Made by a program: the position numbers and the translations under genes. This document shows, one piece after another, positions 54,761-61,794 of a DNA stretch of 64,000 bases. Position 1 is the first letter of the stretch. Each line of letters opens with the position of its first letter. Origin of the DNA: Paraburkholderia sejongensis (GTDB lineage: Bacteria > Pseudomonadota > Gammaproteobacteria > Burkholderiales > Burkholderiaceae); the NCBI RefSeq assembly GCF_020880815.1, contig NZ_JAJITD010000004.1, positions 415,203-479,202 of the forward strand, written 5' to 3'. Below the pieces are notes generated by a model. That model was not told where the DNA came from, searched no databases, and was given only the letters and a program-made list of their open reading frames with translations.

Positions 54761-55828
54761 ATGTCCACCACGAAGATCACGTTGCGCGATCTGGCGAAGC
54801 GACTTGGGGTCCACCCTTCGACAGTGTCGCGCGCCATCAATCCGAAAACCCGCCAACTGGTCGGCGACAAAGTCGCGGCGCAGGTGCTGGCCGCGGTGCA
54901 GGAACTCGGCTACCGGCCGAACAGCATCGCCGCTTCTTTGCGCACCAAACGCTCGAATCTGATCGGCGTGCTGTTGCCGGACATCACCAATCCGATGTTC
55001 CCGCTGATCCTGCTTGGAATCGAGGAAGCATTGGGGCCGGCCGGCTACACCGCGCTGGTGGTCAATGCCGGCAGCGGTTACGCGAAGCAGCAGCATATCG
55101 TCGAGCAGATGCAGGGGCGCCAGATCGATGGATTGATCGTGGCCTCGGTCGAACGCGACGATCCGCTGATTTCCTATTGCATCGCGCAGGATCTGCCGGT
55201 CGTCACGGTCAATCGTTCGGAAGAGCGGGGGCGGGTGTCGTGCGTGGTGAACGACGACGTGCTCAGTATCCGGCTCGCGGTCGATCATCTGGTGGCGCTC
55301 GGTCATACGCGGATTGGTCATGTGGTCGGGCCGCTCAATGTGTCGACCAGCTATCACCGCCATCTCGGCTTCCAGACTGCGTTGATCGCGCAGGGGCTGC
55401 CGTTCGACGAACGGATGGAAGTTGAAAGCAGCGCGTATACGCGCGAGGCCGGGGTGCTCGCATGCGAGGCGTTGCTGACTCAATTCGACGACGTAACCGC
55501 GGTGATCGCCGGCAACGATCTGATCGCGATCGGCTGTCTCGATGTGTTTCATCGGCGCGGCATCGCGTGTCCGGCCGATATCTCGCTCGTCGGTCACAAC
55601 GATACGCCGCTGACTGACGTGATCGATCCGCCGCTGACGACGGTTCGCATCAAGCAGCGCGAGCTTGGTTTTCAGTCGGCGAGGATTCTGCTGAACACGA
55701 TCGACGAGGGCGAGAGCGAGCCGCTCGAAGTGCGCCTGAAACCGGAACTCGTCGTGCGCGGGTCCACCGCCGCGCCGCGCCGGCTCGCGCCGAAAAAAAC
55801 CGGCGCCGGCAGAAAGAAAAAGGCCTGA
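54761..55828 (+). CDS. LacI-family transcriptional regulator (probable island repressor)
   Basis: 355-residue LacI-type protein. Helix-turn-helix ITLRDLAKRLGVHPSTVSRAINPKTRQLVGDKVAAQVLAAVQELGYRPNSIAASLRTKRS with hinge helix is at the start, and the sugar-binding-like ligand domain follows (IGVLLPDITNPMFPLILLGIEEAL to VVRGST). The tail is Lys-rich. It lies between the dioxygenase operon and the porin, and three LacI-type palindromes control promoters around it; it is the only LacI-type gene in the window. The inducer is unknown. Confidence 0.88.
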   Translation: MSTTKITLRDLAKRLGVHPSTVSRAINPKTRQLVGDKVAAQVLAAVQELGYRPNSIAASLRTKRSNLIGVLLPDITNPMFPLILLGIEEALGPAGYTALVVNAGSGYAKQQHIVEQMQGRQIDGLIVASVERDDPLISYCIAQDLPVVTVNRSEERGRVSCVVNDDVLSIRLAVDHLVALGHTRIGHVVGPLNVSTSYHRHLGFQTALIAQGLPFDERMEVESSAYTREAGVLACEALLTQFDDVTAVIAGNDLIAIGCLDVFHRRGIACPADISLVGHNDTPLTDVIDPPLTTVRIKQRELGFQSARILLNTIDEGESEPLEVRLKPELVVRGSTAAPRRLAPKKTGAGRKKKA

Positions 55829-55982
55829 TCGATCGGTGCGGCCCGCGGTAAGCAGCCCGCGTGCACGCGCAGCCGCTGCTTTATCGATGCCATGGCGCGC
55901 CGCACACGCATAGTGCGCGCGAATTCAATTCATCAGATGCCGGCGCGAGGCACGGGCCCACGCCGGCCTTTGCGAGGCTTGC

Positions 55983-57002
55983 ATGACTTCAATTCCAGTA
56001 TCGACCGATATTGCGCGCCAGCGGCCGGAGCAGCAGGGCGGTTCTTCGCTCGCGGATGGACTTAAGCCGCTGACGCTGCTGTGTTTCGAAGGGGCGTTCA
56101 ATCTGCCGGTTTGGATCGCGCAGCGGCGCGCGCTGTTCGAACAGCACGGCGTGACGGTGACGATGGACTACACCAAAGGCTCCGTCGATATGATCAACCG
56201 CTTGCAGAACGGCAGCGCGCAACTGGCGTTGACCAGCATCGACAATGTGTTCGCGTACACGCGCGGCCACGGCGAAACCGACGACGGCCGGATGCACGAT
56301 CTGACCGCCTTCATGGGCGGCGATGCGGGCTTTCTCGCGCTGGTCGCGCGGCCCGGTCTCGCGTCGATCGACGCGTTGCGCGGGCGAACGTTGTCGGTCG
56401 ATGCGATGACGACCGGCTTCGCGTTCGTGTTGCGCGACATGCTCGCGCAACACGCGGTCGCGCAGGACGAGGTCACGTTCGTCGCGGCCGGCGGCACCGG
56501 CAACCGCTATCGCGAACTGATCGCGGGACGGCACGACGCGACCCTCGTGCGCTCGCCGTTCGACACGCTGGCGCGGCAACAAGGCTTCGTGCCGCTGCGC
56601 CAGTCGCGCGATCACTATCCGGCCTATCTCGGGACCGTCGGCGCGGTCCGTCGAACGTGGGCGGACGCGAACCCGGACGCGTTGCAGGGCTTTTTGCTCG
56701 GCTATCGCCGTGCGCTGAACTGGATCTTCGATCCGGCTAATCGTCAGGAGTGCATGGCGGTATTGACGACCGAGTTTGCCGGTCTAGAACCCGCCGCGGC
56801 GAGCGCGGTGTACGACGAGTTGACCGACCCTGCGCACGGTTTGATTCGCGATATGGAGATGCCCGAAGCCGCCGCGCGCCAGGTGCTGCAATTGCGGGAC
56901 CGCTATACGTCGTTCGCGAGCGGCGGCGAACTGCCGCCCTGCATCGATCTGCAGTACTTGCGACGTGCTCGCGAGCATGCCGCGTGGGAGGGTGTCGAAT
57001 AA
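55983..57002 (+). CDS. NMT1/THI5-like ABC substrate-binding protein without signal peptide
   Basis: 339-residue NMT1-type binding protein. LTLLCFEGAFNLPVWIAQRRALFEQHGVTVTMDYTKGSVDMINRLQNGSAQLALTSIDNVFAY and SIDALRGRTLSVDAMTTGFAF are family landmarks. The amino terminus (MTSIPVSTDIARQRPEQQGG) is not a signal peptide, unlike most binding proteins. It might be cytoplasmic or have a misassigned start, though no upstream signal-like codons are seen. Ligand is unknown. Confidence 0.8.
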   Translation: MTSIPVSTDIARQRPEQQGGSSLADGLKPLTLLCFEGAFNLPVWIAQRRALFEQHGVTVTMDYTKGSVDMINRLQNGSAQLALTSIDNVFAYTRGHGETDDGRMHDLTAFMGGDAGFLALVARPGLASIDALRGRTLSVDAMTTGFAFVLRDMLAQHAVAQDEVTFVAAGGTGNRYRELIAGRHDATLVRSPFDTLARQQGFVPLRQSRDHYPAYLGTVGAVRRTWADANPDALQGFLLGYRRALNWIFDPANRQECMAVLTTEFAGLEPAAASAVYDELTDPAHGLIRDMEMPEAAARQVLQLRDRYTSFASGGELPPCIDLQYLRRAREHAAWEGVE

Positions 57003-57038
57003 GCGCCGAATAAGCGTGCCAAAGATCTGAATGACAGC

Positions 57039-57075
57039 GGAGCGGCGGAATCGCCGCTCCGTTTCCTTTCTCGTC
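57039..57075. terminator. Terminator between binding-protein gene and porin
   Basis: CGGAGCGGCG (57039-57048) pairs perfectly with CGCCGCTCCG (57053-57062) around GAAT, followed by GTTTCCTTTCT-like T-rich sequence. It serves the plus-strand gene and possibly the converging porin. Confidence 0.7.
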
Positions 57076-57089
57076 GTAAAAGTAAAAGC

Positions 57090-58328
57090 CTAGAAGTAAT
57101 GCCGCAAGCCGAGCCGGAACGATGCCTGGCGGCTGGTCGCGGACGGCGTGAGGCCGTCGATGGAAGCGACCGCGGGTTGATTGAGAGAGTCGGTGCCGCC
57201 GGCGGTCTGGAACACCGCGACGCCATAGAGCACGGTGCGTTTGGACAGCGCGTAAGCGGCGCCGGCCGAGTACTGGTTGTAGTTCGCGGTGTCGCCGTAG
57301 TTGGCCCGTTTCAGATGCGTGTAGTTGTACGCCGCGCCCAGGCGCAGTGCCGGCGTGACCTGGTATTGAAGATTGACTTCGGGGCTGTCGAATACCGCAT
57401 TGCCGCTGTAGTTGTACGGGTTCGGGCCCGACGTCGCGGTATCGCCGAGGTCGTCGAATCGGGTATGCGTATAGTTGACGCCGAGCGTGAAGCTGCCGAT
57501 GTCGTAAGTCGTGGCCGCGCCGAAGATTTGCATCGTGTGAGCCGACGCGAACCCCGCATAGACCGGGTTGTACTGAGCCGCCGTCGCGCTGCCCGCGAAG
57601 CCCATGTTGTTGCCGGTGGGGCTGGTGGATGAATTCGGATTCGTGCCGAAGTACGACAGATTCGGATTACGCGCATTCACGTACGCGGTGCCGAACGCGA
57701 ACGGTCCGTTCACGTAGTTCATGCCGACCGACCAGAACTGATTGCGCCCGGTCGCTCCGGCGATGCCGCCGAGGCTATACATGCCGCCGAACGTGAAGCC
57801 GCTGAATTTCGGGCTGGTGTACTTGATCGCGTTATTCAGGCGACGCGAATCGGCCAGATTGTCGAGGTCGTCGGGGCGCGCGCCCATCACGCCGCTCAAT
57901 TGACCGGTGGCCGCATAGCTTTGCACGAAGTCGCGCAGAGAATCGTACTGGCGGCCGAGCGTCAGCGTGCCGGGCGCGCCGGACATGCCGACAAACGCCT
58001 GGCGACCGAACATCGCGCCGCCCTGGCCGAGCGAGCCGTTGTTGAAGTTGATGCCCGATTCCAGCTGGAAGATCGCCTTCCAGCCGCCGCCGAGGTCTTC
58101 CGCGCCTTTCAGGCCCCAGCGGCTGCCGCTGAGCCCGCCGAGGCCGCCGTCGAGCATCGCCACCTGGGAGCCGCCGACCGGCGGCCGGCCGGCGGGCTTC
58201 GAGGTCTGCACGTTGGTGGTGTAGTTCACGCCAGCGTCGATCAGACCGTACAGCGTGACGTTGCTTTGCGCGCGCGCCATCCCCGCAACCGCGCACGTTC
58301 CCGCCACTGCGACCAGCAACTTCTTCAT
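57090..58328 (-). CDS. Outer-membrane porin of the catabolic island
   Basis: 412-residue trimeric porin: signal peptide MKKLLVAVAGTCAVAGMARAQ, then SNVTLYGLIDAGVNYTTNVQ, GAEDLGGGWKAIFQLESGINF, TLGRQYDSLRDFVQSY and a terminal FRLGLRHYF strand. GGAGAGACC precedes the ATG at 58328. Its promoter carries operator 3, so it should be co-regulated with the dioxygenase island and probably imports the substrate. The leader of about 195 bases is long. Confidence 0.9.
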   Translation of the reverse strand: MKKLLVAVAGTCAVAGMARAQSNVTLYGLIDAGVNYTTNVQTSKPAGRPPVGGSQVAMLDGGLGGLSGSRWGLKGAEDLGGGWKAIFQLESGINFNNGSLGQGGAMFGRQAFVGMSGAPGTLTLGRQYDSLRDFVQSYAATGQLSGVMGARPDDLDNLADSRRLNNAIKYTSPKFSGFTFGGMYSLGGIAGATGRNQFWSVGMNYVNGPFAFGTAYVNARNPNLSYFGTNPNSSTSPTGNNMGFAGSATAAQYNPVYAGFASAHTMQIFGAATTYDIGSFTLGVNYTHTRFDDLGDTATSGPNPYNYSGNAVFDSPEVNLQYQVTPALRLGAAYNYTHLKRANYGDTANYNQYSAGAAYALSKRTVLYGVAVFQTAGGTDSLNQPAVASIDGLTPSATSRQASFRLGLRHYF

Positions 58329-58522
58329 GAGGTCTCTCCAATTCGTGATCGACACGCGACGGAGGCTGTCGGGCGACGTCGCGCTGCCTATCTGTATTTC
58401 TTCTATGTATGTCGACCGCTAAGCCGGCTTCCTGATAACGACAGCTTTGCGGTCGACTGCTCAATTGCAGATTGCCGGTTCCGGTTGCAGTGCGTTACTC
58501 GTACATGCCGGAGAGACCGTAA

Positions 58523-58536
58523 TGCAATCGATTGCA
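58523..58536. promoter_or_regulatory. LacI-type operator 3
   Basis: TGCAATCGATTGCA, third copy of the palindrome, directly after the -10 box of the porin promoter. Confidence 0.8.
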
Positions 58537-58564
58537 AAATAAGTTGACGATATTTGTCCGTCAA
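58536..58564 (-). promoter_or_regulatory. Promoter of the island porin
   Basis: Reading leftwards: -35 TTGACG (58559-58564), 17-base spacer, -10 TATTTT (58536-58541), followed by operator 3. Same geometry as the other two operator-linked promoters. Confidence 0.7.
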
Positions 58565-58729
58565 GTCATTTCGGATGGAATTGGTAGAAACGTCGATATA
58601 ACCGGCGAATCCTGTTGATTAAGACAGGTGGCTTGTGAGGACGCGTTGGGGTACGCCGCAATCGTTGCGAAAATATTTTTGCAATCGTTTGTTTTACGCT
58701 ATTCGACGCAAGGCCGGAGCAGCGGCGTA

Positions 58730-59629
58730 CTACGCGTGACGGGAAAAGCGCTGCCCGAGTTCGCGCAGCCACGTCAGGAAGACAGCGATCGCCGGGTCGT
58801 CGCGCCGTGCGTCGCGGACGTAGCTGCAGTAGCGCCATGCCGGCAACGCGGGGCCGTCGAACGGAAACACCAGCCGGCCTTCTTCGACATCGAGCGCCAC
58901 CAGCGCGGTCGGACCCATCGCAATGCCGAGACCGTCGATCGCCGCTTGCAGCGTCAGATAGAAATGATCCAGTTGCTGGGAGTGGCGTGGGACCAGCCCA
59001 GCGTGCCCACTCGCCGCCAGCCATTCGGTCCATAGGCCGGGATAGGTCGCCGTGTGCAGCAGCGTGTGCTGCGCGAGGTCAGCCACCGCGCGGATCGGAT
59101 GAGATTCGAACACCTTGGGCGAGCACACCGGCAGCCGCACTTCCGATAAAAATTCGGATACCTGATAGCCCGCCGATTTCTGCTCGCTGCCGCGAATCGC
59201 GACGTCGCAGGTGTCGCCGAGTTTTTCGATCGGTTCGTCCGACGTGGTCAAGCGGACCTCGATCGCGGGATTGGTGAACTGGAAGTTGGACAGTTGCGGC
59301 AAGAGCCAGCGCAGTGCGAACGTGGTCGGTGCGTTGACCCTCACGATCTGTTGGCGGGTAGTGCGAAGCTGCTCGTTGGTGGCGAGCGCGATGCGATCGA
59401 ACGCCGCCGATATTTCGGCCAGGTACGCGCGCCCCGACACCGTCAGCACGACCCTGCGGCCGCGCCGTTCAAACAGCTTGAGCCCCAGCCATGCTTCCAG
59501 TTGCGCCACCTGCCGGCTGACGGCGCCGTGCGTGACGCACAACTCGTCGGCCGCAGCCGAGAAACTCTCGACCCGGGCCGCGGCTTCGAACACGCGCAGC
59601 GCGTTCAGCGGTGGCAGGCGACGTGCCAT
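58730..59629 (-). CDS. LysR-type regulator (GcvA-like)
   Basis: 299-residue LysR regulator. LPPLNALRVFEAAARVESFSAAADELCVTHGAVSRQVAQLEAWLGLKLFERRGRRVVLT is the DNA-binding domain of the GcvA subgroup, and VRVNAPTTFALRWLLPQLSNFQ opens the effector domain. It is divergent from the PurA-like gene, with 140 bases between, and probably controls it. Ligand unknown. Confidence 0.88.
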   Translation of the reverse strand: MARRLPPLNALRVFEAAARVESFSAAADELCVTHGAVSRQVAQLEAWLGLKLFERRGRRVVLTVSGRAYLAEISAAFDRIALATNEQLRTTRQQIVRVNAPTTFALRWLLPQLSNFQFTNPAIEVRLTTSDEPIEKLGDTCDVAIRGSEQKSAGYQVSEFLSEVRLPVCSPKVFESHPIRAVADLAQHTLLHTATYPGLWTEWLAASGHAGLVPRHSQQLDHFYLTLQAAIDGLGIAMGPTALVALDVEEGRLVFPFDGPALPAWRYCSYVRDARRDDPAIAVFLTWLRELGQRFSRHA

Positions 59630-59769
59630 AAAGCCAATTCCTATGTGATTTTTCCTGACAAGGCTGATGAGTATATATCTTTTCGGGTTGGCTGGGCTCT
59701 CTATAGTGAGCCCGGTCGCAGCAGAGCCGTTGCCGGATCTGTTTGATTAATTCACCAGGAATGTATCGA

Positions 59770-61074
59770 ATGTCGAATGTCGTCGTGGTTGGCGCGCAAT
59801 GGGGTGATGAGGGCAAAGGCCGGATCGTGGATTGGCTGGCTGAGAAGGCGGACATCGTCGCCCGCTATAACGGCGGCCACAATGCCGGGCACACGCTGGT
59901 CGTCGACGGCCGGACTTACAAGCTCGCGCTGCTGCCGAGCGGAGTCGTGCGCGGCAAGCTCGGCGTGATTGGTAACGGTGTCGCGCTCGACCCCGAGGCG
60001 CTGCTGGCGGAGATCGGCCGGATGGCGGCGCTCGGCGTTCATGTGACGCCCGACGTGCTGCGCATCGCCGAGACCGCGACGCTCGTGCTGCCGGTCCATC
60101 GCGCGATCGATGCCGCCCAGGAACGCCTGCGCGCGAAGCCGCTCGGCACTACGCTGCGCGGCATTGGGCCGGCTTACGAAGACAAGGTTGGCCGCCGTGG
60201 TTTGCGGGTTTGCGACCTTGCCGAGCCGGAACTGCTCGCCGCGAAGCTCGACGTGCTGCTCGAACACCACAACGCATGGTTGCGCGGTTTGGGTCTGGAG
60301 CCTTTCCAGCGTGAGCCGATGCTGAGCGACCTGCTGGCGATGGCGCCGAAAATCCTGCCGTTCAAAGCGCGCGTCTGGCAACTGCTCGACGATGCGCATT
60401 CGTCGGGTAAGCGCGTGGTCTTCGAAGGCTCGCAAGCGGTGATGCTCGACGTCGATTGGGGCAGCTATCCGTACGTGACGTCGTCGAGCACCATTGCCGC
60501 CGGCGCGGCTAGCGGCGCGGGCATCGCCGCGTCGAAGTTGGGCCGGGTGCTCGGCGTCAGCAAGGTCTACGCGACGCGGGTCGGCGAAGGTCCGTTCACG
60601 TCGGAAGTGGATGGCGCGCTCGGCGACCTGCTCAGGCAGCGTGGCGGCGAGTACGGCGTCAATACCGGGCGGCCGCGGCGCTGCGGTTGGCTGGACACCG
60701 TGCAGTTGCGCCAGAGCAGCAAGGTCGCAGGCATCGATCTGCTCGCGCTGACCAAGCTCGACGTGCTCGACGGATTCGATTCGGTGTATCTGTGCGTGGG
60801 TTACGAGCTCGATGGCGAGCGCATCGACTACATGCCGGCCAGCGATGCCGAACAGCAGCGTCTGCAACCCGTGCTCAGGCGCTTCGACGGTTGGCAACGC
60901 ACGACGCGCGGCGTCCGTTCATATAGTGAGCTGCCGCCTCAGGCCGCGGCGCTGATCGAAGCAATTGAGCAGGAAGTCGGTATCGCGGTGGCAATGGTTA
61001 CCACCGGTCCCGAGCGCGACGACGCGATTGTTTTGCGCCCGCCCTTCGAAGACGCGGACGGCCGAAAAGTCTGA
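59770..61074 (+). CDS. Adenylosuccinate synthetase paralogue
   Basis: 434-residue PurA-type enzyme, which makes adenylosuccinate from IMP, aspartate and GTP. GAQWGDEGKGRIVDWLAEKAD holds the catalytic Asp (D13), NGGHNAGHTLV the catalytic His (H41), then GIGPAYEDKVGRRGLR, and TRVGEGPFTSEV. The IMP loop reads FEGSQAVMLDVDWGSYPYVTSSS where most PurA have [23 protein letters not shown], so it is divergent. The start is taken at 59770 (MSNVVVVG) with CAGGA about 10 bases before; ATG at 59761 touches that site. The single-gene setting with a LysR regulator differs from that of housekeeping purA, suggesting a special role. Confidence 0.85.
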   Translation: MSNVVVVGAQWGDEGKGRIVDWLAEKADIVARYNGGHNAGHTLVVDGRTYKLALLPSGVVRGKLGVIGNGVALDPEALLAEIGRMAALGVHVTPDVLRIAETATLVLPVHRAIDAAQERLRAKPLGTTLRGIGPAYEDKVGRRGLRVCDLAEPELLAAKLDVLLEHHNAWLRGLGLEPFQREPMLSDLLAMAPKILPFKARVWQLLDDAHSSGKRVVFEGSQAVMLDVDWGSYPYVTSSSTIAAGAASGAGIAASKLGRVLGVSKVYATRVGEGPFTSEVDGALGDLLRQRGGEYGVNTGRPRRCGWLDTVQLRQSSKVAGIDLLALTKLDVLDGFDSVYLCVGYELDGERIDYMPASDAEQQRLQPVLRRFDGWQRTTRGVRSYSELPPQAAALIEAIEQEVGIAVAMVTTGPERDDAIVLRPPFEDADGRKV

Positions 61075-61245
61075 CGAAGCGCGTGCTGGCAGGCGTGACC
61101 GAGGTTTTCGGCGCCGACTCGCGGGGTTCGCGGCGATGTGAGTTCGCCGCGAAAAACCGTGCGCGGCACAGCCCTTGCGACACTCATGATCAAGCAGACG
61201 AAACCCGTCTGTGTCCATTTCAACCCGATCATGGAGGGACGGATC

Positions 61246-61578
61246 ATGAGCAAGCTGACCAGCACGTTAATCGCAGTCGCCGCACTCACGCTGTCGGGTG
61301 GCGCATTTGCACAGTCCGCGGGAGGCGGGAACGGCACAGGTGGCGGGGCGGCCGGCAGCACGGCTAGCCCGACGAACCAGGTGAACGGTGCGCCCGGCGG
61401 CGCTGCGGCAGGCGGCTACGGCACACCGGGCAATACCGGTGCGGATAGCGGGATGTCTACTCGGGCGCCGAATTCGGGGCTGCCGAGTATGAACAGCAAT
61501 ACCAAGTCCGACGACAGCGCGCCCAAGAGCAATAACACGCTGGCGACGCCGAGCGTGAAGTCGCCGGCGGGGCAATAG
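61246..61578 (+). CDS. Small exported Gly/Ser/Asn-rich protein
   Basis: 110-residue protein with signal peptide MSKLTSTLIAVAALTLSGGAFAQ and a disordered tail rich in Gly, Ala, Ser and Asn (GGGNGTGGGAAGSTASPTNQVN). GGAGGGACGG precedes the ATG at 61246; an in-frame ATG upstream is an unlikely start. Small proteins of this kind are common in Burkholderia and uncharacterised. Confidence 0.75.
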   Translation: MSKLTSTLIAVAALTLSGGAFAQSAGGGNGTGGGAAGSTASPTNQVNGAPGGAAAGGYGTPGNTGADSGMSTRAPNSGLPSMNSNTKSDDSAPKSNNTLATPSVKSPAGQ

Positions 61579-61648
61579 GGCGGTTGAAGGCGCTGGCGAA
61601 CGGGCGCGGATGAGGTCCGCGGGTTTCTCGTTCGTTATTGGGTGAATG

Positions 61649-61686
61649 AAAAGGCTGCCGTCCGGTGGGACGGTGGCCTTTTTTGT
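61649..61686 (+). terminator. Intrinsic terminator after the small exported protein
   Basis: AAGGCTGCCGTCC (61651-61663) pairs with GGACGGTGGCCTT (61668-61680), two G-T pairs, followed by a T-run. Confidence 0.85.
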
Positions 61687-61794
61687 TGTCATAAATCAAA
61701 TTTAGCTCAGATAAGGTAAAAATTAGTCTGTGTCTGATGGATGTGATGGTGGGTAGTTTCGATACTGTCGGCAGTTCGTTAACGGCAGGTTCGT

